This document shows positions 47,991 to 58,605 of a stretch of DNA of 64,000 bases, piece after piece. This DNA is from Lunularia cruciata (Eukaryota; Streptophyta; Marchantiopsida; Lunulariales; Lunulariaceae): positions 48,357,665-48,421,664 of the forward strand of contig OX419757.1 in assembly GCA_948567375.1 (NCBI GenBank), in the 5' to 3' direction. The translations under genes were made by a program, and so were the position numbers. The notes beneath the pieces were generated by a model. It searched no databases. It had not been told where the DNA came from and saw only the letters and a program-made list of their open reading frames with translations. Position 1 is the first letter of the stretch. Each line of letters opens with the position of its first letter.

Positions 47991-48668
47991 TGAAGCATTC
48001 ATAGTACAATTTTATTCTGTATTCATATTTCTGAAGATAGATAAAGCGAAGTGTTGTTCTCAATACTCGTTGCTTAAGCTTAATTCCGATTGTCAATTTC
48101 GTGTTTATGTTTGTGAGTGTGTGGAGAATTCCAAAGAGCAAGTCAGTGTGTCTGGGGGTGTTGGAATCTACAGCCTTGATCTTCATTCTATGTGTTTGAT
48201 CCTGAGTGAAGTGTATCGGAGCAATACCTTGACAGATCTGAGAGGAATTGTAGTGTTGTTAGTATTCTGCATTTGTGAGTGCAGCACAAAGTTGATGTGA
48301 AGCAATTTCGATTGAGGAAGTTGTGCCTTCAGTGGAGGGGTGGAACACAATTCTGAGGCAAAATTGGTCTTTGCAGTGAAGTGTCGTCTTCGAGAGAATC
48401 TGAATCATCACAATCAAGAGTTGTTTGGACAGAATTGACTATGTTGTGATTATGTGTGTGTATTTGTGACAAGTTGTCAAGATTTTGAGCTTGTTACTCT
48501 CTTCTGGGTGTAGTTTCTACTTGAGAGATTAAAGAAGCAATCAAGAAGAACTGCAATTGTGACTTTTGACTTTGTATTTGACCAATTCTGGATCGTATCT
48601 TTGCGGGAATAAACTCTACTTACCCGATTACCGCAAAAGTGATATTTGCCGGGTTGTCACATGATTTT

Positions 48669-48686
48669 TGGCGCCGCTGCCGGGGA
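48669..48686 (+). other. Primer binding site, tRNA-Asp type
   Basis: TGGCGCCGCTGCCGGGGA, seven bases after the LTR, is the Athila/Tat-type site complementary to the 3' end of tRNA-Asp. Confidence 0.88.
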
Positions 48687-48749
48687 TAAAAATCTTGGAA
48701 GTGGAAGAATACGAAGCCAAATTAGAAACTGGGTGTTCATGCAATATGA

Positions 48750-50900
48750 ATGTCTGCATCGAGAGAACAACAAGACAAGAGGGCTAGAAGACGAGCGGTG
48801 CAGCATGAAGAAGATGAACATTTGAAAGCCCCATACACTTCAAACAAAATTGAACGAGAAGAATTGGACTTTCAACTTCTCCATGAAGTACAAGCAGCCC
48901 TGTGCAAACTTGATCAAAAGAGACGTGAAGGAGGTTGGCAAGGCTACTTTTCATCCCCGTCTGCCAAGACCAAGAAAGATTCGAGCGGGCAAACATATGC
49001 GCTATGACCCAGTACACTTGCCAAGACCAAGAAAGACTCAAGCGGGCAGACATACGCGCTACGACCCAGTACACCAACTTCTCCTAAAGCTGTAAAGGAA
49101 GTCGATTTCATTAAGAAGTTTGTTCGAGAAAAGACAGCGCAAACACTTACGGAGGAAGAGTGTCAACATCTGGAACAAAAAATTCCTTGCTTATCCCGAA
49201 GAAGATTTGAAGATCAGATGGAAGCTGTGGACCCTCTTACTTCTGATCGGGTTGAAGTCGACACCACCAGAGAAGAAGAAGTTGTTGAAGACAACCCCAA
49301 TTTGAACTCGACAAATTGGAACCCGTGGGCAGACAACACGGCGTCCATACCAAGTAGCTCTGCGGTTCCCGTAAGTTCAAATTTACCACACCCAAATCTG
49401 CCGCACCAAACAATGTCTTCGTTACCCATGACCCGACATGCTTATCAAAAGTACAAAGGTATAGAGCAAGACAAAGATCCTGACGAATTCATTGAGGAAT
49501 TCGAAGTCGTTTCCTTTGCCAACAAGGAACATGACTCTACGGATCGACTACGGATTTTTCCAAGCTTGCTCCGAAAGAAGGCTCGCAACAGGTATACTCA
49601 TGTAACACAGAAAGGATTTACCCCAGCGGACTGGGTAGACTTACGGAATGGCTTCATGGAATGATTTTGGGAAGTGGATTATGATACGAGTGTCTTTGCG
49701 GCACTCAATGATTTGAATCGAGGAAAGAAGGAAAAATTGAGAGATTACTCTGAGCGGTTCATGGCCTTATTGAATCGAGTTCTGAAGCAATCCGAGGTGG
49801 TGGGGTATTCCGATGCCCAAGCAATTACCTGGTTTCTCGGTGGACTTTCACCGGAGATTCAAATCTTTGCCAGGGAGAGAAATGTAACCTCTCAGGACAA
49901 AGTCCTCAAACATGTTGCCCGATATGAGGCGGCTCATTCTAACTCGTCCAATAATCGAAGAAATCATGAGAAGAAAGGCAAAAATCCAAGACAAAGAGCT
50001 TCACGTAGTACTTCTCCTTCTTTGGAAGAATCCTCCACTTCTTCTAGTTCGTCTTCGGAATCTGACAAAGAACCCGAGCAGAGAAAGATACGAAGACGTG
50101 GGGGAAAGAAGCCCGTAACACCGCCAGTAAAGAATACATCCAAGGCGGATCAAAAGTTGGAAACTCTGATTAAAGAGTTTGCGGATTTTAAAATTCAGAT
50201 GATTGGGATGAAGGACCAAAGAAAACCCCTAACATTTGGACAACCAAACATATGGTGCACGGCGTGTGGTAAATCCGGCCACGCTGATACGGAGTGTTTA
50301 ACTTGCACGGCATTTCCAGTGCAACAAATAGATCGGGTTCCTAGATGGGATCAAGGCGAAGAAGAAGATACGGTATATCAAACCCAAGATACACAGCCTC
50401 CATCAAGCCCATCATATCAAGGTCCCAGGTTTGGATCACGGGAGTACAATCCTACTGTTCCTCCACGAAGACCCCCGATGGGTGGTCAGAATAGACCTCA
50501 AAATGTGGCATCGGGTGCTTGTTACAATTGTGGCTCAATGGGACATTGGTCTCCAAATTGTCCGGAGCCAAGACAACAAATTAGGTACGTACCCTTGTGT
50601 GGGAATTGCAAAGGATCGGGGCACACAGGAAACCAATGCCCGCAACCACCCAATCCGAAGACCCCTATCAAGTATGTTCAAACTCCTGCTGAGCGTGCTA
50701 CGCTCCAGGCTAAGGGGGACACTAACGTCAATTGTATTACACTCAAGGAAGAGAGGCCTCAAGAAGGGAGTCCAGCCTCAGAAGGGGATTGGCCGGACCT
50801 TGAAATTTTGAAGGTAGAAACTCACGCGGAAAGAAAGAATCGAGGTTCCAAAGAAACAAGTATGTCGTCGCCTTCCTCTCGGAAAATGAAGAGATTGTGA
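48750..50900 (+). pseudogene. gag of the Athila-like element
   Basis: One frame of about 716 codons from ATG 48750 (MSASREQQDKRARRRAV) to TGA 50898-50900, interrupted by TGA near 49005 and near 49662, both one C-to-T step from CGA. The capsid part is seen in MTRHAYQKYKGIEQDKDPDE, FPSLLRKKARNRY, LRDYSERFMALLNRV and WFLGGLSPEI. It is followed by a Ser-rich acidic stretch and three CCHC zinc knuckles (CTACGKSGHADTEC, CYNCGSMGHWSPNC, CGNCKGSGHTGNQC). A 60 bp tandem duplication lies at about 48962-49078; the first copy contains the first stop, while the second keeps CGA. Confidence 0.88.
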
Positions 50901-51002
50901 CCAAAAGCTATTCTCCCCGCAAAAGAAGAAAAGGTCCTAGCAAAAGCTAAAGCCAAAGCTTTGCAGAGGGAAATTAAGGAAGTAGTACTACGCACGTGAG
51001 AG

Positions 51003-52193
51003 ATGAGTGTGGAGGCAAATGCAAAGACGCAAACCCCTGTATTTCCGGCAGATATCAGGTCTGAAGTAAAAGACCTGATTCAGGCCAAAGTTGGTCAACC
51101 CGATGACTATCATGTCAGCCACCCACGCCCACCGGTTACCATCCTCAAGCATCCTGAAGTTCACTTTGAACCGGCACACAATTCAGAACCAAAGCCAAAG
51201 ACGAAGCAGGTGAAATTGGGAGGAGTCCCACAATACAATATTGTGGCAGATATGGCGTCTACAAGCGCGAATGTCACGTTTAAGCAATTATGGGAGGAAA
51301 ATAAGCTCTATAAAAAGAAGCTAAGCTCAGCTCTCAAGAAAGTGAGGGCGATGATGAAGAAGGACTTGCCCGCAATTTATCATATTGAACAGGAAGACTT
51401 GGGATCTCCCGAGGTGGATGCGGAGATAGCAGGCTGCATGATTACATCCATACCCATTGATTCGGGGTCGGGTGTAAATGTCATGACAGAGGACATTGCA
51501 CATCGACTGGGGTACACAACATTTGAACCAACACCCCGGATTCTTAAGTTTGCGGATCAAACCAGGAGACGGCCCTTGGGCATGCTGTCAAATATTACCA
51601 TGATCATCGGGGGGGTGCCTTTTAAGTTAAACTACATTGTGTTAAGACCTGTAACCAAAACTGGCTACCCTCTCTTGATCGGGAGACCCTGGTTGTACAG
51701 TGCCCAGGTTATGGTGGATTGGCACTAGCAAAAATTACGATTCAAAGACATTTCGTCTAAAGAACAAAAGCTGGTAACGGTAAGTTGGACAAAGGTGCCT
51801 CATCTTGGGGAAACTACTTTGTCAGAAGACGAGGATGAGTCCGAAGATTCATCGTCTTTGTCTTTGGAGGACTCCGAAGCCAATGTCCAAGTAAATTATT
51901 TGGAGTGCTACGAAGTAGAAGGCAACAATGAAGACCCATACGACATCGCCTCGGGTAAACAAGACTTGGAGGAAGGGGGTTTGACGGCAGTACGACTCGG
52001 GTTGAGCCAAGTAAGTCACGTAGAAGGTGTCATTAACCCCAATGACTGTCAAGATGTGGTCCCAACGGAAGAAAAGATTTTAAAAATTTCAAAGACAGTC
52101 ACCGCAGAGGAGTTGGCAGGATACACTGCCCTGTTTATAGAGTTCCAGGATGTATTCACCTGGTCTATCAACCAAATGCCGGGAATTCCTTGA
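51003..52193 (+). pseudogene. Aspartic protease and pol N-terminus (Athila-like)
   Basis: The protease motif is SIPIDSGSGVNVMTEDIAHR (catalytic Asp-Ser-Gly), with LLIGRPWLYSAQVMVDWH before TAG 51726-51728. The same frame continues from 51795 through an acidic linker to AGYTALFIEFQDVFTWS and QMPGIP before TGA near 52191. Both stops are single C-to-T changes. This frame is the same as gag, so a Gag-Pol fusion by simple read-through of stops is possible in an ancestor. Confidence 0.85.
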
Positions 52194-53551
52194 GAATTTG
52201 GCGAGCACCGGATTGATCTGGTTGAAGGTGCAGTTCCGGTTCGGCGAAGACAATACCGCCTGAACCCAAAGTACTCTCTCCTAGTAAAAGATGAAATTGA
52301 TAAGTACTTAGGGGCAAGAATAATTTTCCCTGTTCTAAGCAGTGAGTGGGTTTCACCCATTGTCATCATTCGAAAGAAGAAGACCGGGAAAATTCGAGTA
52401 TGCCAAGATTTTTGCAAATTGAATGAAAGGAAGGATCATCATCCTTTACAGACACAATTCTGGACCAAGTAGCTTGTCATCCATGCTATAGCTTTCTTGA
52501 TGGATTTTCAAGATACAATCAGGTATCCATTTGAGAAGAAGACAAGGACAAAACCACATTCACGACTGATTGGGGCACTTTCGCTTACAATCAAATGCCC
52601 TTTGGGTTGTGCAATGCTCCTGCTACTTTCCAAAGGATGATGAATTCAATATTCAAGGATTTCCTGCAAAAATTTGTGGAGGTCTTCATTGATGATTTTT
52701 GTGTGTTTGGGCGAAGAGATATACATATAGATTACCTTTGCCAAACTTTCAAAAGGTGCCATTTTGCTAGTTTTTCATTACACCCGGAGAAATGCTTCTT
52801 TGCAATGAAGGAAGGAATTCTTTTGGGGCATCGGGTGTCAAATCGAGGAATTGAAGTGGATGTCGAGAAGGTCAAAGTAATTATAGCGTTGGAATCCCCA
52901 AAGAACCTTCGGGAGCTGAGAGCCTTCTTAGGACATGTCGGATACTACAAACGCTTTGTGTCAAACTATGTCATGCTTGCTGCACCACTTACCAAGCTTA
53001 TGAAGAAATCCAAAGATTATCTGTGGGAAGCAACTCAGGAAGAAGCTTTCCAATTATTGAAGAAGAAACTGGTTGAAGCACCAGTCATGAGGGCCCCAGA
53101 TTGGGACGCCCCTTTTCATGTGTATGTGGACACTTCGTCCATGGCCATCGGAGTTGTCTTAAGTCAAAAAGACAAGAAGAAAAAGGACTACCCGGTGTAT
53201 TATGCCAGCCGACAACTTTCTATTTCTGAAAAGAACTACTTAACAACTGAAAGAGAAGCCCTCGGTATGGTGTATGCCTGCAAGAAATTTTGCCACTATC
53301 TATTAAGATACGAATTTGTCTTCTATGTGGACCATTATGCACTGCAACACTTGGTCAAGAAGGCGGATTTGTCCGAGCAAATTGCACGATGGATCTTGTT
53401 GTTACAAGAATTCACATACACTGTAAAAGTCAGGAAAGGAGCTTTGCATTCAAATGTGGACTTCTTATCCAGGTTGGAAACTCAAGACCAAGATTGGGAA
53501 CTCAATGATTGGTTTCCTGATGAGGAGCTATATCATTTAATGACGGTGTGA
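52194..53551 (+). pseudogene. Reverse transcriptase and RNase H (Athila-like)
   Basis: RT: EFGEHRIDLVEGAVPVRRR, WVSPIVIIRKKKTGKIRVCQ, then a small deletion near 52451 that changes frame before TILDQVACHPCYSFLDGFSR, DKTTFTTDWGTFAYNQMPFG and the catalytic VFIDDFCVFG. RT ends with LLGHRVSNRGIEV, RAFLGHVGYYKRFV. RNase H: FHVYVDTSSMAIGVVLSQ, YYASRQLSISEKNYLTTERE, FYVDHYALQHLV. Internal stops: the TGA after QVSI near 52531, and TGA at the end (53549-53551) one step from CGA. Confidence 0.9.
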
Positions 53552-54858
53552 AGTATGTAGTATGCAGCAGAATATCATTATTTGCATACGTGCCATTGTC
53601 TTGAGGGGCTGGATCCGGAACAAAGGGCAGTCTTCCTTCGGAAAATGGGACCGTACCAATTAAAACACAACATTTTGTTTAAAATGGGCAAAGATGGGAT
53701 ACTTCGGAGATGCCTGGAAGCATACGAAGTAGGAGGAGTCATCAAATCCTTGCACTCAGAAGCATTGGAGGGACATTATGCCCTGGAAAATACGGTGAAG
53801 AAAATTCTTTCAGCAGGGTATTGGTGGCCTATGATGTATAAAGATACCCATGCCCATATTTGGAGTTGTGATGCCTGTCAAAGAACAAGGAAACCGATGG
53901 CAACTTCCCAGTGGCCTTTGAAACCAATTTTGCCTCTGGCCCTATTTGAAAAATGGGGTATTGATTTTGTGGGACCTATTCAACCAGTAACTCATGTCAC
54001 AAGGAAGAGGTACATCTTAGTATGTACGGATTATGCCACCAAGATGGTGGAAGCAGAGGCAACACGAAGAGATGATGCGGAGACAGTAGCAAAATTTTTC
54101 TTCCAAAAAATCATTTCCTGTTATGAGTGCCCTCTGGAATTGGTCAGTGATCGAGGAACTCATTTTTTGAACTCAATGGTGGAAGCGTTAACCAAATACT
54201 TCCAGATTAAGCATCGGAAGACCACGCCTTACAACCTAAAAGCGAATGGACTCACGGAGAAAGCCAACGGATTGCTGTGTAAAATTTTAAATAAGGTGAT
54301 AGTCAATTATGCCTATGATTGGGATACAAAGTTACCTACGGCATTATGGGCATATCAAACAACGGAAAAGATTACTACCAAGAAAACTCCTTATTTTTTG
54401 ACATACGGATTGCATCCCATATTACTAGTTGAGTTTGAAGTACCGACATATAGAATACTTTGCAAAGAACATTTGTCAGAGGACAAAAGTCAAGATCTTT
54501 GGATCCATCAACTAATGTGGTTGGAAGAGAAAAGGGACGATGCAATGCAAAGTACAAAGGAAATTCAAGAACAATGGAAAGTTAGGCAAGATAAACGCTT
54601 GAATAATGGAAAGTTAGGCAAGATAAACGAATCAAACCTGTAACTGTTCAAGAAGGAGATCTGGTATTATTATATGATAATTGCCGCCTATTTTTTCCAA
54701 GAAAATTACATCCGAGGTGGATGGGACTGTATTGTGTGATGCATATTTATGATAATGGTTCTATTCAACTCGTAGACCTGGATGGCAATCCTTTTGCAAC
54801 TCGCGTCAATGGTTGGAGGGTTAGAAAATATTGGACCCCAAACCCGACTTTGTATTAA
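53552..54858 (+). pseudogene. Integrase (Athila-like)
   Basis: Zinc-binding HHCC: LHSEALEGHYALEN, then CDACQ. Catalytic core: WGIDFVGP, LVSDRGTHFLN, NGLTEKANG (D, D, E all present). A duplication of about 27 bp around AATGGAAAGTTAGGCAAGAT (54570-54630) shifts the frame to a stop at 54643. The original C-terminus continues in another frame (VTVQEGDLVLLYDN, GNPFATRVNGWRVRKYW) to TAA near 54856. Between RNase H and integrase are two stops (TGA, TAG), each one C-to-T step from sense. Confidence 0.88.
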
Positions 54859-54895
54859 AACCCGGTTGTCGGTGTTTGCGGGGACGCTCACATTT

Positions 54896-54908
54896 GAGGG
54901 AGGAGGTA
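54896..54908 (+). other. Polypurine tract of the Athila-like element
   Basis: GAGGGAGGAGGTA ends directly at the 3' LTR start. Confidence 0.88.
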
Positions 54909-57900
54909 TGTGGTACCCACATTTTTTGTTTTTTTATGGTTAGTAGTGTTTAAGAGACGAAGTAAGCACAAAAAAGTTGAATTGCAAACAACAAAGAGGT
55001 GAAAATAACTTCGGAGGAAAGCCGAAGAAGCTGACATTGAATCCAATGATGGAGGTACTTGGAAGAGGAGGACGCCGGAAGCAGGCCAAAGATCATCATC
55101 TTTGGGTTGGGAAATGCAGGAATGATGAAGACCATTTAACAACCTCGGTACGTGGCAAGAAAGTACATTTCAAGAAACGGCGGGGGCAGAAGAAGCATGT
55201 CTTGACAGTGACCAAGAGAGCACGCAGAAGAGAGAAACTCACAGATGAAATTGACTGAAGAATGATTGCGATTTAGGGCAATATAAAATTGCAAATGCGC
55301 AGAGGGAAGTTGAATTCGCTGAGTAAACTTCCAATTCCTATGAGTAGTCATCTTGCAGGAATGCGTGTCCAAAAGCCCGTCGAGAGTGAAATTTTCTGAA
55401 ACCCTAAGGGAGTTAGAGTGTCTCGTCCAGGAGAGGGGCTGATCTTCCAATAGCGTAGAACAAGAGAACAAATCATGGCAAAGAAGGTGGCCAACGCGCT
55501 TGCAGTGAGAGGTTTTGCAATTCAAAGGGTAGATGTAGTAGCGAGGATCGAAGTCTTGGTTAGACTTCGTATCACCTTTTTAGCTTGGAACTGGAATTTT
55601 AGTTCCCCGGGAGTGATGGCCAAAATTGCTGCCAGTAATTGTGAGGAGGGTCCCAAAGTGGAGGGGAAGAGAGGCAATCCGGCTTGATGGACTGAGTCGG
55701 ATTGGAAGTTACTCCTGGGGAGAGAAGCAAGAGAGCCAACAGGAATCACCTTCTATTGGAAGTATGATGCTGCAGAGGAGACAACGGAGATTTGTAACTC
55801 AAATTTTGCTCCACGAACTACGAATGGTTACAAGGTGGAGTCCTATCGGGACCCAATCCAAAGAAGTATCGTAGGGGCAATGATGGCCATGTTCAAGCCG
55901 GAGCAAACAACGTATGTAACCATGCAGCAAGCGGTCTTCTTCCACCAGATGTTTGAAGGAGTACTCGTGAATTGGGCGAAGTGTTTCCATCACCGAACAA
56001 GGCAGATGGTAGTGAATTGGCAAATGGGCTCGCCACCACATTATTTTGCACCATTTGCAGCACATTTCTACTTCGGCCTAAACTTGCTCTTTGAAGACGA
56101 GAGGCATCGTATGGTCTCCCACATGCACCCTGATTTGAGACGAGAAGCCAACAAGGAGGAGTGACAGTATATGCTTCAGCTGCGGGCAAATGACAAATAC
56201 TTTGCGAGAACGGGACAGTGGAAGATCGAAGATGCGGCCAGTCCAAAGCAAAGAAGCAAAGTAAACCTAAAGAAGCTAAACCATCGCCCATCCAACGCAA
56301 GACTCGGAGGCTGATGTTGAAGACCGCTAATGTCGTGAGAAGAGCATCATCGGGATCGGAGTCTGATGAAGAAACAGAGTTGCAAGAAGAAGACTCAAAA
56401 GAAGAAGAGCTCACGTTGAAGAGTGTGGAGTTGGGTAGTGAAAGTGAGGGAGAGCCCGAAGTCCAGCAATCGGTGGTGGTGAGTGAAGCGGGCGAGGCGA
56501 TGGTGGAGAACAAGCCAAAACCCAAAGCAAAGAAGGAATATCCCACGGGGCCAAGTTCAAGAGGCCAAGACGAAGATAGCGCTGACACTCTGAAGATACT
56601 AAGATCGCAACTTCAGATGAAGGAGCCGATGACACAAGAAAAGACTCCAGACAAAGAAGGCAATGATGAAGAAGAAACTTTCGGCGGGATATTATATTTA
56701 ACGAAGGTGGTCACACCATTGCTGGAGATTTTGAAGGAACATTGGAGAGGAATTCCCCAAGATCGAGTAAAAAGGATGAATGAGCTGCAAGTGGTGAGGC
56801 ATCTGTTGAAGGAAGTGAAGGAGCTGCAGGAGCATCAAATCCAAAGAAGTGCAGAAATTGAAGATCTTCGGAGGGAGGAAGACTCGAGGAAGAAAATGTT
56901 GAGCGTGTTACAAGAGAGTTGTGCAAAAAAGGAGAAGGACCTGCAAAAGCAAGCCAGAGAGTTGAAGGAGCAGGCGATGTGGCTCAGCAAGATGCAAGAG
57001 GAAGTAAGTAATGTGCGCATTGAGAATGTCCATTTTAAGGCAATGAACATCGTGATGGAGCAAGAATTGGACAGCTTGAAGAAGAGTGCCGCAACAAAAG
57101 ATCAAGCATGGTAGAGAGAATTGGTGTCAAGGCAAGAAGAAGAGCATTTGCGAGAACTTGTCAAGAGTGCGGAGCAGCAAAAAGTGCAGTATGCAGAGGA
57201 GAAGAAGATGCTTGATGCAGAATACAAAGACGAGTTGCAAATGTATCGAGTGGAGTTGAAGGTGGAGCGTTCTTGAGGGTACGCATCGGAATCAGTAGAG
57301 GACCTTGCTGGGAGATTACAAGCAATTCTAAGCACGGAGGCTGAAGGAAGATTGGAAGAAGCTCGTCTGCATGAGTTGAAGTTACTTGTGCAAGAGACTC
57401 GGAAGCAAAGAGCTAAGGATGTGGACATGAACACATTGCTGATTCGGTTGAGAGAGCGAGTAGACATGAAAATGTTAGATGTAGAGAATAATGTTAGTCT
57501 TAGATTGGATTTAGTCAATTCGGAATTGGAGAAGATTCGGAATAGTGTGACAATGGAGAAGAAACCCGATGTCGTAGATGTAGGAACTCAAGCATCATCG
57601 GACTTGAGAATTGATACATTAGAGAAGAGTGGGTCAAGAGATAAGAGTGTAGATGGATTACCCATGAGCTCAATTGTAGTTCCTAGTGTAGAAGTTGTAG
57701 AATTAGTGAAGAAATTAGTAGAATCAATCATACCCGAATAAGGAGAAGTAGTAAGAAGATCATCGGGTTTGGAAGCCGATGATGAGGTAGACATCGGATT
57801 GGGATAAATGTTGATTTTGAGATAGGAAGGGGCAGATATGAAGAGATAGATTATTGATAGGGATCTGTGGGTAGGAAGGGATGTTAGGAAGCGGTGCCTA

Positions 57901-58605
57901 GGTAGGCAAGTCTGCCGTTTGCTTCAGTATTTAAGTGAAGCATTCATAGTACAATTTTATTCAGTATTCATATTCTGAAGATAGATAAAGCGAAAAGCTT
58001 TTCTCAGTACTCGTCGCTTAAGCTTAATTCCGATTGTCAATTTCGTGTTTGTGTTTGTGAGTGTGTGGAGAATTTCAAAGAGCAAGTCAATGTGTTTGGG
58101 GATGTTGGAATCTATAGCCTTGATCTTCATTTTGTGTGTTTGATCCTGAGTGAAGTGCATCTGAGCAATGCCTTGACAGATCTGAGAGGAATTGTAGTGT
58201 TGTTAGTATTCTGCATTTGTGAGTGCAGCACGAAGTTGATGTGAAGCAATTTCGATCGAGGAAGTTGTGCCTTCAGTGGAGGGGTGGAACACAATTCTGA
58301 GGCAAAATTGGTCTTTGCATTGAAGTGTCGTGTTTGGGAGAATCTGAATCATCATAATCAAGAGTTGTTTGGACAGAATTGACTATGTTGTGATTATGTG
58401 TGTGTATTTGTGACAAGTTGTCAAGATTTTGAGCTTGTTACTCTCTTTTGGGTGTAGTTTCTACCTGAGAGATTAAAGAAGCAATCAAGAAGAACTGCAA
58501 TTGTGACTTTTGACTTCGTATTTGACCAATTCTGGATCGTATCTTTGCGGGAACGAACTCTACTTACCCGATTACCGCAAAAGTGATATTTGCCGGGTTG
58601 TCACA
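54909..58605 (+). repeat. 3' LTR of the Athila-like element
   Basis: 3697 bp, TGTGGTACCC to GGTTGTCACA, followed by the ATTAG duplication. Structure as in the 5' LTR: TATAAAA 55282-55288, coding region 55475-57741, TATTTAAG 57928-57935. Confidence 0.93.
55475..57741 (+). pseudogene. LTR-borne reading frame, unrecognised coiled-coil protein (3' LTR copy)
   Basis: The same protein as in the 5' LTR. It is less broken in the middle: the frame 55835-56164 reads through the site of the 5' LTR's TGA 45864 (CGA here). The frame 56218-57114 reads through the site of TAG 46410 (GAG here). Private defects are TGA 55685 (CGA in the other LTR) and a 1 bp deletion near 56240. Shared stops are TGA 56162, TAG 57112 and TGA 57274, which must have been present in the template that made this insertion. 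In a genomic RNA this copy would lie near the 3' end. Function unknown. Confidence 0.7.

Larger units (their letters stand above)
44960..48661 (+). repeat. 5' LTR of the Athila-like element
   Basis: Starts TGTGGTACCCACATTTTTTG, ends CCGGGTTGTCACA. At 3702 bp it is far longer than usual Ty3 LTRs. It contains a TATAAAA at 45332-45338, a coding region (45525-47796), and a second TATA-like TATTTAAG at 47983-47990 that probably marks the U3/R promoter. Compared with the 3' LTR it differs by a few percent, mostly transitions; by eye I count roughly 20 differences in the first 340 bp. Confidence 0.93.
44960..58605 (+). mobile_element. Complete Athila/Tat-like Ty3 retrotransposon with 3.7 kb LTRs
   Basis: LTRs are 44960-48661 and 54909-58605 (about 3.70 kb each, TG...CA). 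The flanks are ATTAG on both sides (44955-44959 and 58606-58610), a perfect 5 bp target duplication. The primer site matches tRNA-Asp. Inside lie gag with three zinc knuckles, protease, RT, RNase H and integrase, then a purine tract. There is no chromodomain and no env-like frame between integrase and LTR. RT wording (MPFGLCNAPATFQRMM, VEVFIDDFCVFG) and the primer type point to the Athila/Tat group. Stops and two frame breaks inactivate it. An additional long reading frame lies in each LTR. Confidence 0.93.
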
